From Telmatactis stephensoni (taxonomy: Eukaryota > Cnidaria > Anthozoa > Actiniaria > Isophelliidae): a DNA stretch of 64,000 nucleotides. Of the stretch, positions 12,276-23,600 are shown in pieces. Under the pieces are notes generated by a model. It worked only from the letters and a program-made list of their open reading frames with translations, was not told where the DNA came from and did not search any database. The position numbers and the translations under genes were made by a program. The stretch is taken from the NCBI GenBank assembly GCA_029948255.1, contig JALIZF010001719.1, positions 568,746 through 632,745 of the forward strand, read 5' to 3'. Each line of letters begins with the position of its first letter. Position 1 is the stretch's first letter.

Positions 12276-12945
12276 GAGATATAGAAGTAAATGAATAAAT
12301 AAATAATAATAAATAAATAAATAAATAAGTGATTAATCAATCATTCATTCAATTGATCGATCGATCGACCAATCATCAATCAATCAACTGATCAATCAAT
12401 CAATCAATCAACTGATCAATCAATCAATCAGTCAATCAAATCCGACAATTCATTAATTCGTCCATACACATCAATCTGATAATATTCTTAGATAATAATA
12501 TTGAGATCATTTTCAGTAGAAGGCCGTCTCAACTATTACTTGGAAATCTGCCTTGTTGCTGGACACGACACTTGCTGATCCTTTACGGTTTTCCAGATAC
12601 TTCCTGAATGTAGCTACACGAATGATGTACTTTTCGTTGCCTTTACGTGAAGCTCGCATCTTGGACCAGTTGAACTCATTTTCTTTAATATCAATGGTGT
12701 GCCCTGAACAGAAACAAAATGGATCGGATGAATGAGAGGAAGAAAGAAAAAAGAAAGAAATGAAAAAGTGAAAGAAGAAGAAGAAGAATGCCTACCAGAT
12801 TTGATGAGTGCATAACTGAGTCTAATAGCACACGTATTGCTGCCATACAGCCATGTTGGCAGACCTGCCTCATCTATCAAAGCATCACCCTTATAGTCAT
12901 TGACTGTGGGGTAGTTATTCCACAGGGTTGAGAACGACGGCCACA
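12046..12945 (-). CDS. dae4: Tae4/dae4-family peptidoglycan amidase, copy A (5' exon not found)
   Basis: Three minus-strand exons: 12796-12945, 12540-12703 and 12046-12186 (TAA). Splice phases are 1, 1 and 0, identical to the plus-strand copy at 15540-17142. The protein carries the motifs I associate with type VI secretion amidase effector 4: WPSFSTLWNNY at the start, TCAIRLSYAL holding the candidate catalytic Cys, KYIIRV in the middle, and GHVDLFDG with the candidate catalytic His and a following Asp. Tae4 enzymes cut the peptide cross-links of bacterial cell walls. Homologues captured by eukaryotes ('domesticated amidase effectors', dae) are known, and the tick dae2 is antibacterial. All motif residues are intact. 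A signal-peptide exon should lie beyond 12945 on this strand but could not be identified before about 15 kb, so the 5' end is open. Confidence 0.82.
12204..12440. repeat. Tetranucleotide microsatellite in dae4 intron
   Basis: A long run of AATC/ATCA units, with an interrupting AATA-rich stretch, inside the intron between the last two exons of dae4 copy A. The imperfect interior suggests an old, expanded array. Confidence 0.9.
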
Positions 12946-15539
12946 CTATTAAAGTAAAAATCAGCTCGTTAGCCGTTTAAATTAATATATTAACAATAAT
13001 GTAACTCGGTACAAAATCCTGCTGAGGGTAGAGCTGTTTATAGGGCTACTCAAAGCTACAGTTATAAACAGTTAGATGACTGAATTTTAGATGGGATACA
13101 GGAAATTTGAATTAGTTCTATCAAAGCGAGCGCAACGATCATTCTCTAACACTTCCAACCAAAATTGAGTAGGAGGGGAAGGATGGGTAATAACTCCCCA
13201 TTATGTTCGTTAGTTTTTTAAATTATAACTAGTATTTCATAAGATATTTGATAGGTCCTAGAACTTATTTCCTGCATGAATGAGGCTTGACTATACTTTT
13301 TTCTGTTTCCCCTTTTGTCTGGTCGTTTAATTTTCCTTCTTCGATCGAATTCTGTCAAGACGTTGCTTTAATCTTCTCGTCATTTTTCCCTCCCTCGCTT
13401 TCAGTGCATGTCCAGGTACTTTGTATTTTATTATCCGGTGATAGTCTTTCAGTTAGCATGATACATAATGCTGTATGTTTTATTAACGAAAGTGAAATAA
13501 AATATTCCTGTAAATGAATCATATCTTCCTGCATTTCTTAGAATCTCTCAATTCACATGACTCGATATTGAAATCTGATTATTATGTAAGGTGGTTCTGG
13601 AGCCTTACACTTCTTCATTGAATTTCCTTTCAAATCCTGTCATTTTTGAAAGATAATTGTTCGGCAGGTCAAAACCCTAGAAAAAGAGGAGGGTCACCGT
13701 ATTGATTTTGTAGCCGTAAAATGTCGCGCGTAAAAAGTGGTATTTTCAATGATTTGCGGCGATTTTTCTGTACTTAATCCATATGGTCTGCATGAAGAAT
13801 ACGAACAAATTTTTTCCGAGAAAAGGCGTGGACCGTTTTCAAAGATAACTGAGGTTTATCAAGCAGTTTTAATCGTATATATTGTTTGATGAGCAGTTGC
13901 AAATATAAGGGCATTCTAGAATCAAATTCCTACCCAATTTCACGCTCAGATCGTGATCGATTGGATGACAAAATTATATTATTTCTCTACTAAAGTTAAA
14001 GTTTCTAATAAAAGATCATAAAAGTGCGCGCGCTCGAATGCGCGCGGAAAGATCGAAATATTTCATTCCATTCATTCATATGTATAGAATATTTAACCTT
14101 CTGAAACGTGAATGTGAGAATTAAATTGATGGAATTGAATGAACCGTTTTACTATTCTCCCTAGACTCCCTAGTTCTGACGATGTTCTCAATTAGAATGA
14201 AGTCTGGTATTATTACATATTTATGTCAGGATTTTATTCCGTTGATTTCTAAAGGTGAACAAATATATTTGAAACGACAGCAGCGATATTTGAGCAGACC
14301 GTTATGTACACGATTCCTGGTTTCTATTGAATAACGGCCAACTAATGCACTAATGGTCAAGCGTGAACCCGCTTTTGATGTAAGTCAATTACAATGTATC
14401 CAGGGACCCGTTTCTCAAAAGACCCGATAACTTTACGGACCCGTTAACTTATTCGATTTATTTAGGCTAACGGGTCCGTAAAGTTATCGGGTCTTTTGAG
14501 AAACGGGCCCCTGCAGTGTTAAAAAGCTTCTAAAAGGTAACACAGTACTTACTCTTTGTCCAAGAGATCTTCACACTGTGGTTATGTTCACTGAATGATG
14601 ATTCTGAGAAATTTGGTACAACTACTTATCCTAATTTCGAAGGGATTTCCCCGAACCTGATCACGCGATAACAGATCATAAACCGATAGAATAATTATGC
14701 TTCTGGGAAATGTGACGTCTGTGGAAACGTGATTATTTCAAAGCTTTTCGTGATAATAACATTTGTCGGTCTCCAAAATATAGTCTGCACTAAGCAGTTA
14801 TTGCCTGTTTAGGTTTTGGCAATAAATTTTCATTCAAATATATACGAACAACATTAATACCGCTCACTGTTTCGGCAAGACGGCGTTGCGTGACAGTGGG
14901 TGGGGCAGGTGTCGCGTCACATGTTGGGGGAACCCCCATAAACTGAGTCATCAATAAACAGATTCTTTGCAAATATTAAAGACATTAACGAACGCTTGAT
15001 TAAATTAATATATACTGAGCAATGACATGTCATATAATCACCAAATAAATGGAAAACACTCCAAAAACAGAAAGAGATAGGGTCGGCTCAAGATAATCCA
15101 GTCACGGACCTGAAGCCGAGTGGGAAAACCCCCTCGTCATTTTCACTTTTAATATATATATATATCACTTCTCGGAAATACAATTCAATGTCATATTTAC
15201 GTCATGAGCTTAGACAAGCAATTTTTCTCATTAAAAAAAGTTGAAAGTTAATTTTTGTATCCTGGGTGCCAAAGGCCCAATCCTACTCTGGCTTCTTCAA
15301 ATTCAAGATATCTCAAGAGTGCGTTGTGTGACAGACAGTCACGCACGGAAAACCCCCCTTAGGTACGAAGGTTGTGAATCATTCAACAGAAATTCAGAGG
15401 GAAATATACCGCATAATATTCCTAGAAGTCGAATTCTAAATCTATTAAAACTAGAAATCTACGTGTAAAGTGTAAGGGAAAGTTAGTTCCAGAGGACAAC
15501 TGTTTGCTGTCAGTATCATTCGGATAAATTGGAAAAGCC
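12946..15539. other. Divergent intergenic region between the two dae4 genes
   Basis: About 2.6 kb that should hold the first exon and promoter of copy A and the promoter of copy B. Apart from the hairpin at 14401-14513, no exon or repeat is recognised. I searched the minus strand for an ATG-hydrophobic-donor exon and found no convincing candidate. Confidence 0.5.
14401..14513. mobile_element. Hairpin MITE with 46-bp arms
   Basis: Left arm 14401-14446 and right arm 14468-14513 are reverse complements with one mismatch, separated by 21 bases. The arm begins CAGGGACCCGTTTCTCAAAA. A decayed relative lies at 21530-21690, so this is a family rather than a chance palindrome. Confidence 0.82.
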
Positions 15540-17142
15540 ATGGCCTTTGACAAGGTTGTAATAATTCTTGCTGGCCTAATTATAGCAGTTGAAGGTAAGA
15601 AATTATCAAGAATGTATGAAAGCTTAAGTGAGCAAAAAGTTTAAAGTAACCATAAAATATTCTTAATGCAACTCCATGTAGAAAGTCCACATTAGTTGCA
15701 ACTTAGCTAGACAACATAGGCACATAATGACTGTGCAAAAATTAACATTATTAATTAAAAATTAATGTCAATTGAGCGATGTATGAAAAATATTAATGTA
15801 GAGGTAGCGAGTGTGAGAGTATAGTTTACCCCAGTTAGCGCGCAAGCGCTAGAAGACATGTACACTTAAATAAACTTAAATAAACATCCGGGAATTTTTA
15901 TTGGCCATGATCATCATCGTCAAAATGTCCCGGATGCTGGCTGGGAACCATTTCTGAATATTTAGTGACTTTCATTACAACTTGCTTTGTAGGAAGACTT
16001 TCATTTTCTGCTGTTTGGAACAACTATAAAACAGCCAGTGACGTAAGAGGGGATGACCTGATAGACACTGTTGGTCTTCCTTCTTGGTTACATGGATCTC
16101 ACACGTGTGCTATTCGTCTTAGCTACGCCCTTATCTCTTCCGGTAAGGTTTTCATGTCTAATGCGCAAGTAGACGAACTTACGCATGTTGCATGTTTTTA
16201 ACGACATGTTGTTCATGAGCCTTCTTTCTGAAGACATTTATGATCAGTCTGAAGTACAACAGCTCAAATACTTGTTCTTTGAAAAGTACTTCTTCTTCAA
16301 ATCACGGTGAAACCATCTCGCATGTCCTATTTCCAGAAACACATAAGGGAGTTTTCCCTTTGCTATTTCCCGGCCTATTGCACGGTACTAACCGGTACTG
16401 ACACCGTCTTGATGCTGTCATGTCTGTCCCAGGCAGACCCTAACAACATGAATAACAGTATTTCAATCGTTTGTACGTTCTCTCAGGTCATAATATAAAC
16501 ATCGGTGAAAATCAGTTCAACTGGGCTGGAGTGAGAGGCAAAGGCAACAAAAAGTACATCATTCGTGTAAATACCTTTAAACAGTATCTTGAGAACCTGT
16601 TGGGTCATGCTGATGTTGTGTCTAAAAGCAGGACCGACTATTCGGTAAGTAGAAACACCTTTTAGGGGGCGTGGTCATATTGCATGAACTTTACTTTATT
16701 GCTTCACTTATCAATTAGCCTCAAACTGACGAAGCGCACCACAAAAAGGTCGACGCCTTGTATTGTAGGCTAAAAATAGGCACACCAGCAAACAACTTAA
16801 CATGCAAATTCGCTCCTCCAACAATAAATAGAAGGCGAGCAAGCGGCGCGCTCGACCATTTGTGGGTACTCCTCTTAACTCCTTGCTTTCATTTTGTTTT
16901 TGTTTGAGGGGGGATCACTAGTAATAATAAATCAATCTACGGTTCATAACCTCACAGATTGTCTTTTTTGGTTAACCTAGGGCAAAAAAGGAATCATTGT
17001 GTTTCAAAACTGTCCTTCCTTCAGCGCTTCAGGCCACGTCGACTTGTTTAACGGTCAAGATTGTAAAGGTCAATGTTACTTCAGTGAATGCAATAATATA
17101 AGGTTGTTTCAGTTCAAAGGGGGCATTAGGGACGAGTTGTAA
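15540..17142 (+). CDS. dae4: Secreted Tae4/dae4-family peptidoglycan amidase, copy B
   Basis: Four exons: 15540-15594, 15993-16142, 16487-16644 and 16981-17142 (TAA), summing to 525 bases (174 residues) in one frame. Exon 1 encodes a short hydrophobic leader (KVVIILAGLIIAVEG) that reads as a signal peptide, so the enzyme should be secreted. The mature part has SFSAVWNNYKTASD, TCAIRLSYAL (candidate catalytic Cys), KYIIRVNTF and GHVDLFNG (candidate catalytic His, then Asp). Four further Cys lie near DCKGQCYFSECNN and could form disulphides. Bacterial Tae4 cleaves peptidoglycan peptides. A eukaryotic secreted form would be expected to attack bacteria outside the host cell; that role is inference. 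Exon 2 has exactly the same length (150 bases) as its counterpart in copy A. The eukaryotic introns and leader argue against bacterial contamination. Confidence 0.87.
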
Positions 17143-17640
17143 TAAGAAACGATCATCTCGTTTGTTGTCTTCACGGCTAATTTTAGATTCGTAGAAAAAA
17201 TGCATGGGTTTACTTCCAGCACGGTTGCGCGTGCGCAGGGTGAAAAAACATACCTCACACAAAGACAGTATTAGTTGTTTCATATTTAATGATGATTGTA
17301 ATACGATGAGCTCTCTCTTTAAATCGAGTATCTTTCTTTGTCTCGGGTACCAGCCCCGATAAAACAACCGCCTCTAAACCATCACCCGCTGTCCAAATGG
17401 GGTGGGTAGTAGACACTTGTTTGCAAGTAATATCATTTGTTATTGCATTGTAGTAATGACATTATAGAAAAAGATGATAAATTTAGATTGAAAAGTGAAT
17501 GTAACAATTAGAAAAACTGTGCGAAATTTTGCTGTAATTTGAATCATTAAAATCTGAATTTGTATACCATTTGTTTTTTTTACAAAGTGAGTCAGCTTCA
17601 AAAATAATTGCCAACCCGATTCAAGCAAGTCCAGCAGGTC
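17143..17640. other. Convergent 3' spacer between dae4 and DD3-3-like gene
   Basis: About 500 bases between two convergent genes. No coding exon or repeat is recognised; the region would hold both 3' UTRs. Confidence 0.5.
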
Positions 17641-20600
17641 TTAAACCTGTTTTCTACATGATCTTACGGTATTAGACATACACGAACTAATACGAGCGAG
17701 CTTTTCGGGTTTTCGTCGGAAATAGACAATGGAACCACCAATAACAATAAGAACGATCACTACGGCGCATATGATGCCTGCAATCAGGCCTTTGTTGGTG
17801 ACTGTACGTGCAACGTAGACTCCACCTGGGTGAAAGAAATACAAAATAACGTTAAATCAAAAATGTCAAAGAACAAGATGGTGTATATTAGTGTAGGACG
17901 TAGTGGATATAGTGATGGAGCCTAAAGATTGGGGTATGGCTAATGGAGGGGAACAAGAGTGGCAAAGTTTCCGCCACCAAACGGACTTCAAATGAACACT
18001 GTGCCACGTATATTGGTGTATATATGGTGTGTATTGGTGTAGGACGTTGCATGGGGAAGATTGGTGGAGAAGATGGGGCATAGAGGGACGGCTATGGCTT
18101 ATGGTGGAGAATCCCCACGTATCAAAGTTCCCACCAGCGAACGGACTTTAAATCAACACTGTACAACGTTTTGTCCTATACTTAGAATTTGATTCAATTG
18201 ATCATGAGCTCCAACAACCACTGAGTGAAGTTAACTTAATGAAGTTTCCAATTACCTTTGTCAGTTTGAAACTTCAAGATCTTGCCCTCCTTCAGCAGTC
18301 GAAGAGTCTACTTTGTACCATGTTCTCAAGCCTTCGTCGTCATCAGAGCGATATACCTCCAGGTCGTCCGTCACACCACTCTTATATCCCATCTTCACTG
18401 TGAATTTCTCTTTTGTCTTGAGTGACTGTGGGTTTATGAAAAGGAAATCACTAGCGTAGTCGTCGCCTACACCCATTTTACCATTCTTAGATTTGATCAT
18501 CTTGTCACCAATTTCTGATGACATTCTTTCGACCTGGATGTTTCTGGAGTTGGCTGAGAGAATTGGGTTTAAATGTGATCCCCTCTCCACTGTAAAGGAA
18601 AAACAAGATGAGATGTTAATGAACAGTATATAGCTTGAATGCAACAATCTCTACACTGTGTGAAGAAGAGATCAGTGGACGAATAACCTGACTATAGGCC
18701 TTTACTGTATGTTATCATTATGTGTACTTACGCCTCTCTAAATGGGATAGTTCCACCATTTATGCCTATCTTGGAGCTATAAATAGCATTATTACTAAGT
18801 ACAACACGACCTTTTTGGCTTCGATTAGAGAAATTGTTATTTCTTGAGCACATGTAGTGGTAGGTACCAGTCCCCGTGATTGAGCGCGGTCCTAAGTCAA
18901 AGTAAGTCCCAGCATCATCAAGTTCAGACATTTCACCTCCATACTGAACTGAAAAAAGTATGTAGGATTTTGATTAAATTGAGGTATTTTAGCTTGTTTA
19001 ACTCAAGAAGGAGACTGAAGACTGAAGGAGACTGACGACGATGGTGACTAGGAATTGAACTTTTAAAAGAAAATAAGGAAAGAAAGGATGGAAGAAAATT
19101 AAAAAATTAATCTAATTTACAAAACAATGTAATTATAGATCCCTCAAGAATTTTAGCTTTAATTTTGATCGTGTCGAAATAAAGATTATCTAGTCTATTT
19201 ATAGATTAAAGATATGAGCGATGTTCACTTTACACCTACCAGTATTTAGTGTCGCTAAGCTCACAAGATCGTTTCTTTGTAAACCTAAGAATTGAACTTT
19301 GTCTAAATGTTCTGGATAACTTCCTCCATACTGTCCATAGGTATCCCTCTTTGGCTTTCCTTCAGGGTAGCGTTGTTTCTCTAGTAGCAGTACATTAGAT
19401 CTATCAGTACCAGCTTTGCCTTGACCATCGTTATTGTTAGGATTGGTGTTAGATCCTGTCCATCTGGTAAAGTCACAAAGACAATAATTTATTAGCATTG
19501 ATATAGTAGTTGGTATTCTAACGCGCGCTCTGATTGGTCGCAAAGACAATTTATTAGCATTGATATAGTAGTTAGTATTTTACGCGCGCTCTGATTGGTC
19601 ACAAAGACAATTTATTAGCATTGATATAGTAGTTGGTATTTTACGCGCGCTCTGATTGGTCACAAAGACAATTTATTAGCATTGATATAGTAGTTAGGTA
19701 TTTTACGCGCACTCTGATTGGTCAACTCTGTATGCGTTGCGCGCAATGCCTGCAGACAAAAATGCAAGAAAGTTGCACCGCGTGTCTTAAGAATTTCAGA
19801 GAGCAAAGTTCTTCTAGTGTATCGAATGACTTACTGGAAGTGTAAAAAGTCTCCATTCTTAGCCAAGAGGATGATTGGGAACAAAGTCGTACTCCACGGC
19901 AGGGTATACTTGGACGATATTACCTCTTTTACCACGTACATTCAGGTTATGGATGACTTTATCCTTGAGATCGCTAGGACGACGTCGTACTGCGAATGTG
20001 TGAGATCTGAAGATACAACAAGATAGTAATCAGCGAGTTGAGATCAACAGGATATTTAATTATAGCCTAGAAACTCAACAACAACAACAACAACATAATC
20101 AACATTTTCACGATAACACCACCAACAACAACACTTACTACCAACACCTTTGATATTTATTTATCTCAAAAGGAAAGAGAAATCTTCCTCAGTCTGGGAG
20201 CAACAAGATTGCTGCATGGGAGACTAAAAAACCCTACCTGTCTTGGAAAACTCGTTCTATTTGATTTGTATTAATGGCCAACTGTAGCTGGAATTTCTTT
20301 CCAATCTCACCACCAAATAAGGACACGACAGGGTTCTGTTTGAACAAGTAACCCCGATCAGCAGCTTGGGTATAGTTCATACCAAATCTTTTTCCAATGT
20401 CTAACAAAGAGGCTTTAGAATTCTTTGGTTTGTTAAGGGAGGCATTGACTGATGAATCCCATCCGTCAAACTCACCAGTAGAAATATTGTACCTGGAGAA
20501 AAGCAATGTTAACATTAGATCAGTAAGGGCACTAAAGCAGATTGACTGTGATAACAACACGGTTACCGTACGACACGGTTGATACAGTAGTACAATGGCA

Positions 20601-23600
20601 CTGACACAGTCACAGCATGGCGCATGGTTCATTTCACATTAACACCAAACCTACTCCATTCATTACGTTCATAATTTGCTACGATATAGTTGGATTCCGA
20701 GACTATGATGGGTTGCATCTACAGACCAATCAGGATTGAGGAAAAGCTATAGACAAAATGTAACACTTGAAGCTAAGCCCGTGTACAATGAACTCGTGGA
20801 TTGCAGTGCTATTTTTCAGTGGTAGCACAGAGGATGGATTGTCTTTGACAGTGATAAATATAAAGCAAACCAAATGAAGTGTCTGCGCGTATAGTAGATG
20901 CTGCCGACTCACAAAACAAGCACTCCAATTGATGTTAATGAAAACGCCCTAAGTGACTTTTCTGATGACTTTTTTCGATGGCATAAGGTGATACAAAATT
21001 TCTACAAATATCAATGTCTGGACATCCATCCAAAACTCACTTCGGTCGTTTTAATGGGCAGCCCTCTTATTACAAATGCATGTCTTGATAATTCAACTAA
21101 CCTAATCCGTAACACACAGTTTTCACTATTCAAATCAGGTAGCGTCCAGTTATAACCATTGGGATAACCACCAAGGCCGTTACCAAGGTGATTATCACGT
21201 GACCAGTCCGTCTCACGGCAAACTGGTGGTGGTAGTTCATGAGAAGGGAACAGTTTCCAGGTAGCACGTGTTGCATTGGGTCTATTCATTGGGTATCTGA
21301 AAGCCTAGGACAACAAAAAATGGTTACGAATATCGATAGACATTATTAATTACAACACTGGACAGCCTGGCTCATTTGGTTGAACATCGACCTTTCGAAT
21401 GGAAGGTCAAAGGTTCGTGTTGCAGTCGGCCGACGCACAGGGTCTTCAAACTACTAAGATGAAAAAGAAGTGCTGCCATTGTAATTACACCTACAAATCT
21501 TTTAAATGTTAGATCTTCTTGGAATCAGAGGGACCCGTTTCTCGAAAGACCCGACAACTTTACGACCCGTTGAATAAATACAGGAGTATGCGCGCATCAG
21601 TGAACTTGCCTGTAAAATCATAGAAATTAATTATAGTGCGCTTCTAGAAACACCCTTAAACGTTAACGGGCCCGTAAAATTACCGGGTGTAAACGAGCTC
21701 ATGTAGAACTCTTACCTCACATTCTTCTTTAGTATTAGGAATGACATAGTTCATCCAGCGTTTAGATGCTTTGTATTCTCTTGGGACTTCACAGGCATAA
21801 CGACCTTTAACATTTTCACTTTCCTCTTGGTACATTTTACACCTTTTGGCATCATTGGTTAAAACAGCAATATCCTGAAAATACATACATCAATAAGCAA
21901 TGGAAACCATGCCGTAATACTGATGGAAAACATTTTGCACGATGTCAATTTTGCTACGCAATTTGGAATCTCTATCCAGATGCCTCAAGAAAAGCGCGCG
22001 CATTTCGCGTACAGGATTTGGTCTACCTGTGTTTTAGAGCGCGCACTTTTGATGATATATCGATGTCATAAAGAAAAAGGTTAGCGCGCGCTGCTCGTTA
22101 CTTAGCATCGATTTTTGTTGACAAAACATTCAGCTTTTACTTGATACAGAACCGAAAACACTTCGTTTTCTGTGCTTAGCTGAAAAGTTACATTCTCAAG
22201 AATACTCAACTGATTTGAAATATAATGTCGATGTTCAGAGAGTTCAACATGGAATCAAGACTGAAAAAAAACTACGAAAACGAAACCGGGCTAGGAATAA
22301 TATCTACGCCCGAGCTTAATCCTTTCACATTCCTTGGCCGCGTGTATAGCCACACCCAAAAGCAACCAAGACAACACGTGGCAAGACCAAACCCTTTACG
22401 GTATGACGTAGCCAACAAAGTTAACAGAGAAAGAGCTAGACCTCGCCCGAAAAGGACTGAGGTAGAAAGAACGCCCATAACTCTTGGAAATGTTGCCGCA
22501 GCGGCTCACTTGGCGGCACTTTACAATCGATTCCCACGTAAACGCAAAGCTGAGGAGATTGAAACTATTGTAATAAAAGACGATGACAGCGAATCTGAAG
22601 AGGAATATATTCGTATCAAATGCGTCAGGAAATCTCCTGTCCCAGCATTCTCGTTTGCATCATTTCTTCGCTTGCCTTCACCTCAGAAACGCAAAGCTGA
22701 AGACATTGAAACTATCGTTATAAGCGACGATGAAGAAAGTGATTGTGAAATTGACACCGAGCTCCTGCCACCTCCTAGGCCTCCGACTCCACCACTGTCT
22801 AAACGTCAAAAAGTCGAGAAGGTCAACGGCAACTTGTTCCCAAGTAATCTTACACCCTGCGACGAGCTAAGGTTTATGGCTCATGATCTAAGTAATGGAT
22901 GGATTACAAAGAAGAAGGCTAGAATGATTACAAGGCATGTCTTTAAAGAAGCCAGAAGAACCCAAGATGGGTGGAAACGAAGGGGTGTTGACTGCAGTCC
23001 TAGAGCATTGATATCAATATGTCAAAGAGAACCTGGTCTGGAGTGGATGTTTGACATCAAGTTGAATGACAGTGATAATAAAGAAAACCAAGAATAATCA
23101 TGAAATAATTACGGTTCAGTAACTGTACAATACCCTGATTAATACAGAGAAACAGAGTGGACACTGAGCTACCTGTACATCCATCAGTGGAATGTCTCAT
23201 TCTACACAAAAAACAGTTTTACTGTATATAGTTTGATAAAGAGAAAGACAAATATATGTACAATAATAGAAAACATATATGCATGTACAAAGAAATAGAA
23301 CTACCAATAATAATTATCTGGCACTTTCAGTCCTTGTGAATATACTTAAGAACACTGTAAATATTAAAAGAATGTCATTTATTTATTCAAGAGTATATAT
23401 CATATAGTTTTTGATAACTGTAAATATGTATCTATATTATTCAAACACACATTGTATTATCTTTAGCATATTAGTGTAAATAAATAGTTGTAAGATACTG
23501 AAGGCTTGTAGAATTACCGTTTTCATCAAAAACACATTTTTAAAGATAACCCTGCCCTATGCATGTGGCTATATAACAAACCAACCAACCAACCAATCAA

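Noticed and set aside
12046..17142. Bacterial contamination as source of the amidase genes
   Set aside because: Both genes have multiple phased GT-AG introns, an added leader and typical host repeats in their introns.
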